From Candidatus Planktophila sp. (GTDB taxonomy: Bacteria; Actinomycetota; Actinomycetes; Nanopelagicales; Nanopelagicaceae): DNA of 40,889 bases. Made by a program: the position numbers and the translations under genes. The notes beneath the pieces were generated by a model. That model searched no databases and was not told the DNA's origin. It worked only from the letters and a program-made list of their open reading frames with translations. Shown here piece by piece: positions 1 to 9,803 of the stretch. The stretch is from NCBI GenBank assembly GCA_009691135.1, contig SHVF01000008.1, positions 1 through 40,889 on the forward strand, in the 5' to 3' direction. The number at the start of each line of letters is the position of its first letter. Position 1 is the stretch's first letter.

Positions 1-58
1 GATGGCCTTTATGAACGCCATCGAAGACTCCGATGAGTACAACGCTGCCAGTGGTCAT
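1..58 (-). CDS. ribF: Bifunctional riboflavin kinase/FAD synthetase, N-terminal fragment
   Basis: Only the first 19 codons are inside the window; the rest runs off the left edge. Reading the minus strand from the ATG at 56-58 gives MTTGSVVLIGVFDGVHKGH. The GVFDGVHxGH signature is the nucleotide-binding loop of the FAD synthetase (nucleotidyltransferase) domain at the start of RibF. The enzyme converts riboflavin to FMN and then FAD in the cytoplasm. It begins 17 bases after the truB stop, and truB-ribF is the usual actinobacterial order, so it is probably the next cistron of the same operon. The motif and context make the call firm despite the short fragment. Confidence 0.85.
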   Translation of the reverse strand, partial: MTTGSVVLIGVFDGVHKGH

Positions 59-75
59 TTGATAATTATCGCTGA

Positions 76-951
76 TTAATTGGCCGCTGCAAAAACGGCG
101 ACTGGTTTGGCCTTACCTGATTCGTTCTTAAGCAGAGCGATTAATCGATTATCAGGTGATAAGGCGGCAAATACCTCATCACTTGAATTCAGTGGCAGTG
201 GCCTTCCAAAGGAAAGCTCTAAAACTTCATCAAGGGCTAACTCACGGACTGCGAAAGTGGCCCGCGCAACATCTGTGAGTTCAAGTGGGGTAAAAGATTG
301 CGACTTCAGATCTGCAAAGGTGATCGCTTGCGAAATCGCAAAGCCAGCGACTCTGGTGCGACGTAGCGCACAAAGATGTCCACCAACTTTAAGGTCTGTA
401 CCCAAATCACGAGCAATGGCACGAACGAATGTTCCAGCCGAGCAACTTAGATCGATATCAATTTCAATTCGCGCACCCAAGTGGCGAATGTCTAAGACAT
501 CTAATGCTGAAATTGTGATGGTGCGCGCTGCGAGTTCAAAGACTTCTCCTGCACGTACCCTGTCATAAGCGCGTTCTCCATCTACTTTGACTGCCGAAAC
601 AGAACTTGGACGTTGCTGGATTTGGCCAACCATCTTGGATAAACCGATACGAATTTCATCATCTGTAATTTTCGAAGCATCAGCCTCTGAAATTACTTTA
701 CCTTCGTGATCATCAGTAACTGTTGCAGCACCCAGAACAACAGTTGCTGTGTATGACTTGTCTCCATCGGTGATGTATTGCAGTAAACGAGTTCCGTTGC
801 CAAATCCCAGAACTAAAACGCCAGTTGCCATGGGGTCGAGAGTTCCGGCATGTCCAACTTTGCGAGTTCCAAGTGATTTTCGAGCAACCGCCACAACATC
901 ATGGCTAGTCATTGCAGGTGCTTTATCTACAACGAGAAAACCATCAGACAT
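76..951 (-). CDS. truB: tRNA pseudouridine(55) synthase
   Basis: This enzyme makes pseudouridine 55 in the T-loop of tRNAs. The 291-residue product is of normal length for a bacterial TruB. Residues 33-43 carry the family motif GHAGTLDPMATGVL, in which Asp39 is the expected catalytic aspartate. The N-terminal DKxxxxTSHDVV stretch and a C-terminal PUA-like region also fit. The gene starts with ATG six bases after the rbfA stop and is followed 17 bases later by ribF. It is one of the last cistrons of the nusA-infB ribosome-maturation operon. Nothing is unusual in the sequence. Confidence 0.97.
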   Translation of the reverse strand: MSDGFLVVDKAPAMTSHDVVAVARKSLGTRKVGHAGTLDPMATGVLVLGFGNGTRLLQYITDGDKSYTATVVLGAATVTDDHEGKVISEADASKITDDEIRIGLSKMVGQIQQRPSSVSAVKVDGERAYDRVRAGEVFELAARTITISALDVLDIRHLGARIEIDIDLSCSAGTFVRAIARDLGTDLKVGGHLCALRRTRVAGFAISQAITFADLKSQSFTPLELTDVARATFAVRELALDEVLELSFGRPLPLNSSDEVFAALSPDNRLIALLKNESGKAKPVAVFAAAN

Positions 952-957
952 GAGTAG

Positions 958-1389
958 TTAATCTTCGATTACTTTGGGGACTTTATAAGGATCTTCTCCC
1001 CCTGCAAATGATGCGTTCTTTCGTAGTTGTGCAACTTCAGCATCTAATTCGTGGACTTTATCTAATAAGGAATCGAGCGCTTTAGCAGATTCGGGGAGTC
1101 CATCTTCGAAGAATTCGATTGTTGGTGTGATGCGAGTCTGCAGATCACGACCGACTGCGCTGCGGATAACACCTTTAGCACTTTCTAGCGCTGCCGCAGT
1201 TGCAGCGCGTTGTTCGTCATCGCCAAATACGGTGTAGAAAATAGATGCATTCTGCAAGTCTCCAGTTACGCGCGCATCTGTGACAGTGACGAAGCCAAGA
1301 CGAGGATCTTTTATCTTCGTCTCAAGCAACTGCGCCACTACCACTTTGATGCGATCGGCAACTTTCTGAGTGCGATGTGATTGGCCCAT
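958..1389 (-). CDS. rbfA: 30S ribosome-binding factor A
   Basis: RbfA is a single-KH-domain protein that binds the 30S subunit and helps mature the 5' end of 16S rRNA, especially in the cold. The product (143 residues) begins MGQSHRTQKVADRIKVVVAQ and contains the family stretches KDPRLGFVTVTDARVTGDLQ and RxxxRITPTIEFFED. The acidic, slightly extended C-terminal tail is common in Actinobacteria. It lies two bases downstream of the infB stop and six bases upstream of truB, so it is almost certainly co-transcribed and translationally coupled. Confidence 0.96.
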   Translation of the reverse strand: MGQSHRTQKVADRIKVVVAQLLETKIKDPRLGFVTVTDARVTGDLQNASIFYTVFGDDEQRAATAAALESAKGVIRSAVGRDLQTRITPTIEFFEDGLPESAKALDSLLDKVHELDAEVAQLRKNASFAGGEDPYKVPKVIED

Positions 1390-1391
1390 AA

Positions 1392-4091
1392 TTAAGCGCG
1401 CTTCTTCTCACGCATCTCGAAGACCTGGATTGTGTCTCCAATTTGCAGATCCTTCATATTGCCAAGACCAATACCGCACTCGAAGCCTTCTTTGACTTCA
1501 GTTGCATCGTCTTTAAAGCGCTTGAGCGAATCGATTGTGAGTTCATCTGTGATGATCTCCGTTCCACGCATGATGCGCGCTTTCGCGTTGCGTCGAATGA
1601 CACCGTCGCGGACGACAGAACCAGCGATATTTCCAGCCTTTGATGATTTAAAGATCTCGCGGACTTCGGCATTACCCAGAACGATTTCTTCGTACTCTGG
1701 CTTGAGCAAGCCCTTAAGTGAAAGTTCAATCTCTTCTATTGCGTTATAGATAACAGAATAGAAGCGAACTTCGACGCCTTCTTGATCCGCATAGATTGCA
1801 GTCTGTGGTTCTGGCTTAACGTTAAAGCCGATCACAACTGCAGTAGATGCCGATGCCAAGGTGATGTCGCTCTTGGTGATTGCGCCAACACCACGGTGAA
1901 TAACACGAAGATCTACTTCGGCGCCAACATCGAGTTGCATCAGTGCATCTTCAAGTGCTTCCACAGAACCAGATACGTCACCCTTAAGAATGAGATTAAG
2001 AGTTGAGACCTTGGACTGTTCCATAAAGTCTTCAAGTGAGACTTTCTTACGCGCCTTAGCAAGCTGAGCGTTACGTTCTGCGGCCTGACGCTTTTCTGCA
2101 ATCTGACGGGCAGTGCGGTCTTCATCGGCAACTAGGAAAGTATCGCCAGCGCTAGGCACCGATGTAAATCCGAGAACCTGAACCGGGCGTGATGGCCCAG
2201 CAACTTCTAGATTTTTACCATCTTCATCGAGCATCGCACGAACGCGACCAAATGATCCGCCGGCAACGATAGCGTCACCAATTCGTAGAGTTCCGCGTTG
2301 TACAAGCACGGTAGCAACAGGCCCACGACCACGATCGAGATGCGCTTCAATAGCAACACCACGAGCAGAATCTTGTGCAACTGCGCGCAAATCAATAGCC
2401 GCATCCGCTGTTAGCAAAATGGCATCGATCAAATCATTTACGCCAACGCCAGATTTAGCAGAGACGTTTACGAATAACGTTTCGCCACCATATTCTTCAG
2501 CGATCAAGTTGTACTCGGTTAATTGTTGGCGGACCTTATCTGGGTTTGCGCCTTCTTTATCAACCTTGTTAACGGCAACCACAATTGGAACATCGGCTGC
2601 TTGTGCGTGATTTAAAGCTTCGATTGTCTGCGGCATAATGCCGTCATCGGCTGCAACTACCAATACTGCGATATCTGTGACCTTGGCACCGCGAGCACGC
2701 ATTGCGGTAAAGGCCTCGTGACCAGGAGTATCAATAAAGGTAATTGCTCGGTTTACACCATCATGATCGTGGTGAATTTGGTAGGCACCGATGTGCTGAG
2801 TAATTCCGCCGGCCTCAGTCCTTAGAACTTCAGATTTACGGATCGCATCTAGCAAACTGGTCTTACCGTGATCGACGTGTCCCATGACAGTTACAACTGG
2901 TGGGCGCGCTACTAAGAGATCGGCATCAAGGTCAGCAAGTTCTTGCGCCAAGTCGATATCGAAATCTTGTAGAAGTTCACGGTCTTCATCTTCAGGGCTA
3001 ACAATTTGGATTACATATCCAAGTTGAGCACCGAGAATTTCAAAGGTATCTGCATCAACTGATTGTGTTGCAGTAACCATTTCACCTAAGTGGAAAAGCG
3101 CTGCAACAAGTGCTGCTGCATCTGCGCCAATCTTTTCAGCGAAATCTGCAAGAGTTGAACCACGACGCATGCGGATCGGAGTCTTTCCATCACCGTGTGG
3201 AATAACTGCGCCACCCAATTGTGGCGCTTGCATATTGTCGAATTCATCGCGTAAGGCTTTTCTAGATTTAGGTTTGCGCTTGCTGCTCTTGCTGGCATTT
3301 TTTCCAAATGCTCCTGCTGTACCGCCGCGACCAGGACCACGATTTGGTGCACCGCCTCCGGGACGTTGTGGACCGCCAGTTGATGGTGCGCCAGTTGATG
3401 GACCACCTGAACGATAAGGACTAGAAGCTGGTGCGCCACCTGTGCGTGGTGGGAAATTACCGGGACCGCCTGTACCTGCAGGACGTGGTGTATTTGGTCG
3501 CGCTGCAAAACCAGGACGCACAGAACCAGGACGCGGTCCTGACATTCCAGGGCGCGCGCCAGTTGAACCAGCAGAACGTTGTGGTGGACGAGGAACTGCA
3601 CTTCCAGTTGAAAATGGATTATTGCCCGGACGTGGTGGACGCGCAACGCTACTTGTTCCAGTTGAACCAGCAGTTGAAAATGGATTGTTACCGGGACGAG
3701 GGGTCGTAGGTTTTATTTCTTTAACTTCAGCTCTTTCTTCAGCCACCGGCAAAGGTGGGGTTGGCGCTGTCGGAGCTTGTGCCTCCGCGCGCGCTGCTTT
3801 TAGCGCTTCAAGATCAACGCCGAGTTCGGCGGCAAGTTCGGCGGCAAGTTCTGGATTAACTTCTGCAGTTTTCTTAGCTGCGCTCTTTTTGGCGGCAGCT
3901 TTCTTAACTGGCTTTGTCTCTTCAACTGGCTTGGCATCGGGATACATCTCGATGAGTTTGCGCACGACTGGTGCTTCTACAGTTGATGATGCGGAACGAA
4001 CGAATTCGCCCATTTCTTGGAGTTTGGCAAGAACAACCTTGCTCTCCATACCGAGTTGTTTTGCCAACTCATGTACGCGGACCTTTGACAC
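1392..4091 (-). CDS. infB: Translation initiation factor IF-2
   Basis: IF2 is the GTPase that brings fMet-tRNA to the 30S subunit and promotes subunit joining. The 899-residue protein has an IF2_N domain (about 1-50), a Lys/Ala-rich helix, then a low-complexity Pro/Gly/Arg/Ser segment (about 130-260) containing a near-repeat of RPGNNPFST at about 132-140 and 154-162. A second IF2_N-type domain follows. The GTPase has G1 GHVDHGKT at 404-411, G3 DTPGH at 454-458 and G4 NKVD at 508-511, and the IF2 C-domains come last. The start is GTG at 4089-4091, with AGGAG four bases upstream (4096-4100). The long disordered N-terminus is typical of Actinobacteria. Confidence 0.98.
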   Translation of the reverse strand: MSKVRVHELAKQLGMESKVVLAKLQEMGEFVRSASSTVEAPVVRKLIEMYPDAKPVEETKPVKKAAAKKSAAKKTAEVNPELAAELAAELGVDLEALKAARAEAQAPTAPTPPLPVAEERAEVKEIKPTTPRPGNNPFSTAGSTGTSSVARPPRPGNNPFSTGSAVPRPPQRSAGSTGARPGMSGPRPGSVRPGFAARPNTPRPAGTGGPGNFPPRTGGAPASSPYRSGGPSTGAPSTGGPQRPGGGAPNRGPGRGGTAGAFGKNASKSSKRKPKSRKALRDEFDNMQAPQLGGAVIPHGDGKTPIRMRRGSTLADFAEKIGADAAALVAALFHLGEMVTATQSVDADTFEILGAQLGYVIQIVSPEDEDRELLQDFDIDLAQELADLDADLLVARPPVVTVMGHVDHGKTSLLDAIRKSEVLRTEAGGITQHIGAYQIHHDHDGVNRAITFIDTPGHEAFTAMRARGAKVTDIAVLVVAADDGIMPQTIEALNHAQAADVPIVVAVNKVDKEGANPDKVRQQLTEYNLIAEEYGGETLFVNVSAKSGVGVNDLIDAILLTADAAIDLRAVAQDSARGVAIEAHLDRGRGPVATVLVQRGTLRIGDAIVAGGSFGRVRAMLDEDGKNLEVAGPSRPVQVLGFTSVPSAGDTFLVADEDRTARQIAEKRQAAERNAQLAKARKKVSLEDFMEQSKVSTLNLILKGDVSGSVEALEDALMQLDVGAEVDLRVIHRGVGAITKSDITLASASTAVVIGFNVKPEPQTAIYADQEGVEVRFYSVIYNAIEEIELSLKGLLKPEYEEIVLGNAEVREIFKSSKAGNIAGSVVRDGVIRRNAKARIMRGTEIITDELTIDSLKRFKDDATEVKEGFECGIGLGNMKDLQIGDTIQVFEMREKKRA

Positions 4092-4122
4092 ATTTCTCCT
4101 GTCTTGGCCCGCAATCTTTATT

Positions 4123-4138
4123 CTAGATATTTATCTAG
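4123..4138 (-). other. Small hairpin in the ylxR-infB spacer
   Basis: The 89-base spacer between ylxR and infB contains arms CTAGATA and TATCTAG separated by two bases. As RNA this gives a 6-7 bp AU-rich stem. No T-run follows it, so it is not a standard terminator. It may be a weak processing or pausing element, or chance. The rest of the spacer holds the infB ribosome-binding site and nothing else I can identify. Confidence 0.3.
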
Positions 4139-4180
4139 GGATGCGAGCCTTAGTTGTACGACCTCATAATCTGAACGAGC

Positions 4181-4492
4181 TCATTTGAGTTTCATATCTT
4201 TCGCATCCATATCTGTTAAACGTTCCTTTAGAAACGTTGTGAATTTTGAAACATCCGGCGCTTGCTCGAGCTTGAAAGCCCATTTAAACGCCTTGCGTTC
4301 TATGGCAGCGTATCCGCACTCCAGGTGCAGCCATGCTCCCCTACCGAGAGATTTTCTGCCTTGCGTCGGAATTACTTCCCCGGCAATGCAGTTGACTCGC
4401 AATAGTTGTGATTGGCTTTCAGACTTACGGCAAAGAATGCAGGTGCGTATCGGCTTGATACTCAATCGCATTGGCGCCATTTCTTTAACCAT
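4181..4492 (-). CDS. ylxR: YlxR family (DUF448) RNA-binding protein
   Basis: YlxR proteins are small basic proteins encoded between nusA and infB. They are thought to bind RNA or nucleoid and, in some bacteria, modulate transcription or RNase P. The hallmark is IRTCILCRKSESQSQLLRV near the N-terminus, followed by GRGAWLHLECGYAAIERKAFKWAF. The start is uncertain. The frame opens with TTG codons at 4498, ATG codons follow at 4492, 4480 and 4471, and none has a clear Shine-Dalgarno sequence. The first ATG is given here, but relatives usually have only a few residues before RTC, which favours 4480 or 4471. The position between nusA and infB supports the call. Confidence 0.88.
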   Translation of the reverse strand: MVKEMAPMRLSIKPIRTCILCRKSESQSQLLRVNCIAGEVIPTQGRKSLGRGAWLHLECGYAAIERKAFKWAFKLEQAPDVSKFTTFLKERLTDMDAKDMKLK

Positions 4493-4563
4493 CAACAAGT
4501 GGAAAGGATAGCGAACTCACGCGATTTAACCTAAATATGCGCGTAAATCACGGGCGTTAGCCC

Positions 4564-5544
4564 TTAGTTGGAGGGCGTATCTGGATGAATATCAATTCGC
4601 CATCCCGTCAATCGCGCAGCCAGTCGAGCGTTCTGACCATCTTTTCCAATTGCAAGTGAGAGTTGATAGTCAGGCACTGTTACTTTGGCAGAACGCATAG
4701 CTAAATCAACGATCTCTACCTTGGCAACTTTTGCAGGAGCAAGTGCTTGCGCTACAAATTCTGCAGGATCTTCTGACCAATCAACGATATCGATCTTTTC
4801 TCCGTGAAGTTCATCCATGACTGCGCGCGAGCGAGCACCCATGGGACCGATTAGTGAACCTTTCGCTGAAACTCCGGCGCGGTGTGAGCGCACTGCAATT
4901 TTTGTGCGATGGCCCGCTTCGCGTGCAACTTCCATTATCTCAACGATGCGATCTTTGATCTCGGGAACTTCCAGAGCAAATAGCTGCTTAACCAAGGCAG
5001 GATGGCTGCGCGAGAGCATAATTTCTGGACCTTTCAGTCCTTGTTTAACTTCAACTACAAAACATTTAATGCGATCGCCGTGGTTGTAGACCTCACCAGG
5101 CACCTGTTCTTGTGGAGGTATGCGACCTTCAACGCGACCTAAATTAACGTTAATCATCTTTGGATCGCGGCCTTGTTGCACGATTCCAGAAATAACATCA
5201 CCAACTGATGCACTGAATTCGCCAATAATCTCAGCATCGCTTGTGGCTCGCATTTTTAACTTAATCACTTGTCTTACCGTTGATGTCACCGAGCGCGCAA
5301 ACCCTTCAGGTTCATCGCGATCCTCAGAGATCCGCTCACCAATTTCATTGAATGTCGGAACCAGAATCGAAATCTCTCCAGTCTCGCGATCAATTAAGGC
5401 ACGGGCTTGGCGCTTAGGTTCTAACGTTTGGTAATATGCATCAAGAACGCCTGATTCAATTTCTGTTATTAACTGTTCCAGCGGAATCTCTTTATGAGAT
5501 GCAAGTGCGATTAGCGCCTCGACATCGACCTGTGACTTATTCAT
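4564..5544 (-). CDS. nusA: Transcription termination/antitermination factor NusA
   Basis: NusA binds RNA polymerase and nascent RNA and modulates pausing, termination and antitermination. The 326-residue product has the NusA N-terminal domain (about 1-125), an S1 domain (GDVISGIVQQGRDPKMINVNLG onward) and two KH domains. These include HRTKIAVRS, KGSLIGPMGARSRAVMDEL and AIGKDGQNARLAARLTGWRIDI. It lacks the C-terminal acidic repeats of proteobacterial NusA, as expected for Actinobacteria. The ATG at 5544 overlaps the rimP stop by eight bases and has no separate ribosome-binding site, so translation is probably coupled to rimP. Confidence 0.97.
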   Translation of the reverse strand: MNKSQVDVEALIALASHKEIPLEQLITEIESGVLDAYYQTLEPKRQARALIDRETGEISILVPTFNEIGERISEDRDEPEGFARSVTSTVRQVIKLKMRATSDAEIIGEFSASVGDVISGIVQQGRDPKMINVNLGRVEGRIPPQEQVPGEVYNHGDRIKCFVVEVKQGLKGPEIMLSRSHPALVKQLFALEVPEIKDRIVEIMEVAREAGHRTKIAVRSHRAGVSAKGSLIGPMGARSRAVMDELHGEKIDIVDWSEDPAEFVAQALAPAKVAKVEIVDLAMRSAKVTVPDYQLSLAIGKDGQNARLAARLTGWRIDIHPDTPSN

Positions 5545-6016
5545 CGATAGCGTCTTTACGGTTAAATTCGATCTCTACGACTGCGCGCTTGATGTCGGCC
5601 AAGGCCACCGTATGGTTCTTTATTCTTCCCTTTATATTTTCTACCAAAGTTGCATTTGTCTCATCAAATTCAGTTAAGCGACCAGTAATAATGGATCCGT
5701 CATTTAGCGTAGTTTTGATGAGGCGAGTTAAGTTCTTAGTCCAATGGCGTATTTCGGTGAGCGGACGATCAACTCCGGGTGAAGTAACTTCTAAGGTAAA
5801 TGGCATCTGACCCAATACATCTGCAGAATCAAGCAACTCAGAGATAGCCCTTGAGACTACGGTGACTTGATCTAGGTTAAGTGGGGTTGGTCCGTCTACA
5901 ACGCAGGTAACAATACGGTGGCTGCCAGGGGATGTGATTTGAACTTCTTCTAGATAGAAACCAGCTTCAGTAACGGCCGGGGAGATGAGATTTGTAATTG
6001 CCTGCGTTAGCGACAT
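5537..6016 (-). CDS. rimP: Ribosome maturation factor RimP
   Basis: RimP is needed for assembly of the 30S subunit. The product has the N-terminal alpha/beta domain (GFYLEEVQITSPGSHRIVTCVVDGP), the central FTLEVTSPGVDRPLTEIRHW motif that is diagnostic of the family, and a C-terminal Sm-like domain. The open frame extends to 6034. I place the start at the ATG at 6014-6016 because AAGGAG (6023-6028) lies six bases upstream, giving about 159 residues beginning MSLTQAITNLI. It heads the rimP-nusA-ylxR-infB-rbfA-truB-ribF operon, downstream of a permease gene. Confidence 0.95.
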   Translation of the reverse strand: MSLTQAITNLISPAVTEAGFYLEEVQITSPGSHRIVTCVVDGPTPLNLDQVTVVSRAISELLDSADVLGQMPFTLEVTSPGVDRPLTEIRHWTKNLTRLIKTTLNDGSIITGRLTEFDETNATLVENIKGRIKNHTVALADIKRAVVEIEFNRKDAIDE

Positions 6017-6067
6017 TTGGTGCTCCTTATTCAATTTTTATTAAGTTTTAATTCATTACAGACTTTA

Positions 6068-6850
6068 CTATAGAGCAATGAAGGTGTCGAAACTGACTTT
6101 CACTATCAGTGCAAAAGTGATCGCCATAAAGACTTTCCGGACAAGATTCGAACCACCGCGAAGGGCCAAGTGCGCTCCGAGAAATCCGCCAGCCACGTTA
6201 GCGATCGCAAGAGTTAGCCCCACTTTCCAGAGAATCTCACCATTGAGGCCGAAAATCAGGATGGCTCCAAAATTTGTTGCGACATTTACCACTTTGGCAA
6301 TCGCGGAGGCAGAAAGAAAAGCAAAACCAAATACGGCAACCAAGGTTAAAACTAAGAAAGATCCAGTACCTGGACCAATCAACCCATCATAGAAACCAAT
6401 TACTAGCGCAGCAAGGGCCGCAATTCGCAAACGTTGGTGTTGGTCATGTCTCATAGATTCGATGAGACCTAACTTCGGCCTCCTCCATATATAGATAAGG
6501 ACTGCAATCAAGAGTGCAACCACAATTGGTTTTAGTATTTGTGTAGGAATTAACGAGGCTAGTGATGCCCCGCCCATCGAACCAATGAGCGCAGGTAGCG
6601 CCATTGCAATAAGTAATTTCGGATCTGTTTTGATATTTCGTCGATAAATTAACGCCGAAGCGGTCGTGCCAAATATGGAAGGAACTTTATTGGTTCCAAG
6701 AATTACGACTGTTTCGGTCTTTTCTAGCCCAATCAACAACGCTGGAAGTTGGATCAAGCCTCCCCCACCTGCGATCGCATCGATGAGTCCGGCGCAGAAA
6801 GCAGCAAGTGTGAGAAAAAGAAGTGTGTAGAGAGTCAGATCTGCAAACAC
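6068..6850 (-). CDS. TauE/SafE (DUF81) family sulfite/anion permease
   Basis: This is a very hydrophobic protein of about 260 residues with roughly eight predicted membrane segments. The N-terminal FCAGLIDAIAGGGGLIQLPALL and the second-half YDGLIGPGTGSFLVL are the two related half-motifs of the TauE/SafE superfamily. Members export or import sulfite, sulfoacetate and other small anions; the substrate here cannot be read from sequence. The frame opens with TTG at 6868, overlapping the proS end by 17 bases. The GTG at 6850 would start one base after the proS stop and give a normal N-terminus, so I prefer it, although neither has a clear ribosome-binding site. It is an accessory gene between proS and rimP. 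Confidence 0.85.
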   Translation of the reverse strand: MFADLTLYTLLFLTLAAFCAGLIDAIAGGGGLIQLPALLIGLEKTETVVILGTNKVPSIFGTTASALIYRRNIKTDPKLLIAMALPALIGSMGGASLASLIPTQILKPIVVALLIAVLIYIWRRPKLGLIESMRHDQHQRLRIAALAALVIGFYDGLIGPGTGSFLVLTLVAVFGFAFLSASAIAKVVNVATNFGAILIFGLNGEILWKVGLTLAIANVAGGFLGAHLALRGGSNLVRKVFMAITFALIVKVSFDTFIAL

Positions 6851-6851
6851 T

Positions 6852-8585
6852 TTATGAAAGTGATGCAATTAGCGCAGCAACAGCGGTAACTGCTTTATCG
6901 ACGGCAACATCTGATTTTTCACCAGTCTTACGATTGCGCAGTTCTATATTGCCATCGGCGAGTGATTTACCGACGACGATAATGATGGGGATTCCAATTA
7001 ACTCAGCATCTTTAAATTTAACCCCAGCGCTGGGATCGCGACGATCATCGAGCATTACAGAGATTCCGGCTGCCTCCAACTTTGTACCGATTTCGGCAGC
7101 GGTATCAAAGGGTAAATCTTCTTTTCCGGTCGCAACGATATGCACCTTTGCGGGCGCAACTTCTAGCGGCCAAGATAGACCGATCTGGTCGTAACTTTGT
7201 TCAGCAATTGCAGCAACGGCGCGTGATACGCCAATTCCGTATGAGCCCATTGTGACAACTTGAGACTTTCCATTTTGATCAAGGACGGTTAGCCCAAGTG
7301 CATCTGCATACTTGCGCCCAAGTTGGAAGATGTGGCCAATCTCAATAGCGCGATCAATTACAACTGCCGTTGCGCAATCTGGGCAGGCATCACCTTCACG
7401 AATTTCTGCCGCTTCGATGTAGGCATCAGGTGTGAAGTCGCGTCCGTTTACTACGTTGCGCGCATGGCGATTTATTTTATTGGCACCGGTAACCCAAGAA
7501 GTTCCGGGTGCAACTCTTGGATCGGCATAAACAGTAATTCCAGATTTAGCAGCATCTTGTGGCCCGATGTATCCCTTAATCAAGATTGGGAATTTAGCGA
7601 AGTCGGCCTCTTCAAATGTGCGTAACTCTTCAACCCCGGCGAGTCCGGCTTGTAAACGTTTCAGATCAACTTCACGGTCACCCGGGACCAAGACCGAGAT
7701 AGCTTTATTATCAGCCATTAACATTACATTCTTTAAAGTTGCAGCGCCTGTAAATCCCCCACCGAATTTTTCATTTAAAATTGCGACAAGTGAATCAATA
7801 GTTGGTGTATTTGGAGTATCTAGCTCTTCCATCGCTGGGACTTTAGAGGCGTCAACTGCTGCAACTTTTGTAACCATCGCTTCAACGTTTGCGGCGAAAC
7901 CACATTTAGGGCAGAGCATGTAAGTATCTTCACCAGTTTCGCAAGGCGCTAAGAATTCCTCAGATTTGGATCCGCCCATAGCGCCAGAGACTGCTTTGAC
8001 GATGTTGTACTTAAGGTGCAGGCGATCAAAGGTACTGATGTAGGCATCGCGATGTTTCTGATATGAAATATCTAAACCTTCATCGGTTAAATCAAATGAA
8101 TACGAATCCTTCATTACAAATTCGCGACCGCGGATGATTCCGCTGCGCGGTCTGGCTTCATCGCGGAATTTATTTTGAATCTGATAAATAGTAAGAGGTA
8201 GATCTTTATAAGATGAATATTCGCCCTTAACCATCAAGGTGAACATCTCTTCATGCGTTGGGCCTAGTAAATAATCTCCACCCTTGCGATCCTGCAGACG
8301 AAATAGTGAAGGCCCGTACTCTTCCCAGCGGTTTGTGGCCTCGTATGCCTCGCGCGGCAAGAGGGATGGAAAGTGAACTTCCTGGAAACCAGCCTTATCC
8401 ATTTCTTCGCGGATGATTCCTTCAACATTGCGTAAGGTGATTACGCCAAGAGGCAACCACGAGTAAATTCCAGCAGCGATGCGACGCACGTATCCGGCTC
8501 TAACTAAGAGTTTATGGCTTGGGACTTCAGCATCTGCTGGGTCATCACGAAGTGTGCGAAGGAATAAGGTCGACATGCGCAACAT
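6852..8585 (-). CDS. proS: Proline--tRNA ligase (bacterial type with editing domain)
   Basis: This class II aminoacyl-tRNA synthetase charges tRNA-Pro. The 577-residue length matches the bacterial form with an inserted YbaK-like editing domain (about 225-385) between catalytic motifs 2 and 3. Visible signatures are [29 protein letters not shown] at the N-terminus, [28 protein letters not shown] (motif 2), and [18 protein letters not shown] (motif 3), followed by the anticodon-binding domain. The ATG at 8585 has AAGG about eight bases upstream; MSTLF, three codons later, is an alternative. It follows ispG by 21 bases in the same direction. Confidence 0.97.
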   Translation of the reverse strand: MLRMSTLFLRTLRDDPADAEVPSHKLLVRAGYVRRIAAGIYSWLPLGVITLRNVEGIIREEMDKAGFQEVHFPSLLPREAYEATNRWEEYGPSLFRLQDRKGGDYLLGPTHEEMFTLMVKGEYSSYKDLPLTIYQIQNKFRDEARPRSGIIRGREFVMKDSYSFDLTDEGLDISYQKHRDAYISTFDRLHLKYNIVKAVSGAMGGSKSEEFLAPCETGEDTYMLCPKCGFAANVEAMVTKVAAVDASKVPAMEELDTPNTPTIDSLVAILNEKFGGGFTGAATLKNVMLMADNKAISVLVPGDREVDLKRLQAGLAGVEELRTFEEADFAKFPILIKGYIGPQDAAKSGITVYADPRVAPGTSWVTGANKINRHARNVVNGRDFTPDAYIEAAEIREGDACPDCATAVVIDRAIEIGHIFQLGRKYADALGLTVLDQNGKSQVVTMGSYGIGVSRAVAAIAEQSYDQIGLSWPLEVAPAKVHIVATGKEDLPFDTAAEIGTKLEAAGISVMLDDRRDPSAGVKFKDAELIGIPIIIVVGKSLADGNIELRNRKTGEKSDVAVDKAVTAVAALIASLS

Positions 8586-8606
8586 AGGCGCAACCTTATC
8601 GCGTAA

Positions 8607-9758
8607 TTACTTGACTGTGACGGAAGGTTCGCCTGAAAGAACTCCAGCGGCTTCCATTTCTTCGGCAAGACGCATCGCTTCTTCGATTAGCGTTTCAACG
8701 ATCATCGCCTCTGGAACAGTTTTGATGACCTGTCCCTTAACAAATATCTGTCCCTTGCCATTTCCAGATGCCACTCCAAGGTCTGCTTCGCGCGCTTCAC
8801 CCGGTCCATTAACAACACACCCCATTACTGCAACACGCAACGGAACTGTCATACCTTCAAGACCTGCCTGAACTTTTTCAGCCAGTGTGTAAACATCAAC
8901 TTGGGCGCGACCACATGATGGGCAAGAGACAATCTCTAATTTACGTTGGCGCAAGTTGAGAGATTCGAGGATTGAAATTCCAACTTTAACTTCTTCGACA
9001 GGTGGCGCTGACATTGAGACACGGATTGTGTCACCGATACCTTCAGCTAATAAAATTCCAAATGCCGTTGCAGATTTAATTGTTGCTTGAAATGCAGGTC
9101 CCGCTTCGGTAACGCCCAAGTGCAATGGGTAATCACATTTAGCGGCCAAAATTCGATATGCGTTAACCATTGTCACAGGATCGTGATGCTTAACTGAAAT
9201 CTTTAAGTCAGAAAAACCATGCTCTTCAAAGAGAGATGCTTCCCAGAGTGCTGATTCTGCAAGTGCTTCGGGGGTTGCTTTGCCATATTTGGCTAATAAA
9301 CGTGGATCAAGTGAGCCCGCGTTAACTCCGATACGAATCGGAATACCAGCATCGCCAGCCGCTTTGGCAACTTCTTTAACCTTGTCATCAAATTGCTTGA
9401 TGTTTCCGGGATTTACACGTACTGCTGCACAACCGGCATCAATTGCGGCAAAAATATATTTTGGTTGAAAGTGGATATCCGCAATCACAGGTATTTGAGA
9501 TTTCTTCGCGATCTGCGCCAAAGCATCGGCATCATCTTGACTGGGAACTGCAACGCGCACGATCTGACAACCAGCGGCAGTTAGCTCTGCGATCTGTTGC
9601 AAAGTAGCATTTACATCTGAAGTAAGTGTGGTGCACATTGATTGCACGCTAACTGGTGAATCACTTCCGACCGCGATCTTGCCAACTTGCAGTTGCCTGG
9701 TCTTGCGGCGCGGATGAAGCGGAGCAGGTGGGGCGCTGGGAATTCCGAGATCAACCAT
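8607..9758 (-). CDS. ispG: 4-hydroxy-3-methylbut-2-en-1-yl diphosphate synthase
   Basis: IspG is the iron-sulfur enzyme that reduces MEcPP to HMBPP in the MEP isoprenoid pathway. The sequence shows [22 protein letters not shown] near the N-terminus, a TIM-barrel core ([17 protein letters not shown] and AVRVNPGNI), and the C-terminal [4Fe-4S] cysteines in SCPSCGR and GCVVNGPGE. The frame opens with TTG at 9776, but relatives begin near VxLGxP, which matches the ATG at 9756-9758 ([13 protein letters not shown]), so I use that start (383 residues). It sits with dxr and rseP, the standard actinobacterial grouping. Confidence 0.96.
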   Translation of the reverse strand: MVDLGIPSAPPAPLHPRRKTRQLQVGKIAVGSDSPVSVQSMCTTLTSDVNATLQQIAELTAAGCQIVRVAVPSQDDADALAQIAKKSQIPVIADIHFQPKYIFAAIDAGCAAVRVNPGNIKQFDDKVKEVAKAAGDAGIPIRIGVNAGSLDPRLLAKYGKATPEALAESALWEASLFEEHGFSDLKISVKHHDPVTMVNAYRILAAKCDYPLHLGVTEAGPAFQATIKSATAFGILLAEGIGDTIRVSMSAPPVEEVKVGISILESLNLRQRKLEIVSCPSCGRAQVDVYTLAEKVQAGLEGMTVPLRVAVMGCVVNGPGEAREADLGVASGNGKGQIFVKGQVIKTVPEAMIVETLIEEAMRLAEEMEAAGVLSGEPSVTVK

Positions 9759-9803
9759 AGGGATATTCTGCCTCAAAAGTGGGAGAACGGCTCTATTAAA
9801 AGG

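Noticed and set aside
80-568. Long plus-strand open frame opposite truB
   Set aside because: It is antisense to a clear TruB, has no family resemblance, and its composition is explained by the codon pattern of the real gene. Similar frames opposite infB, ilvD, gatB and others were dismissed for the same reason.
3442-4188. 248-codon plus-strand frame opposite infB
   Set aside because: It mirrors the Gly/Pro/Ala-rich IF2 linker, giving low-complexity antisense sequence. No ribosome-binding site or homology can be recognised.
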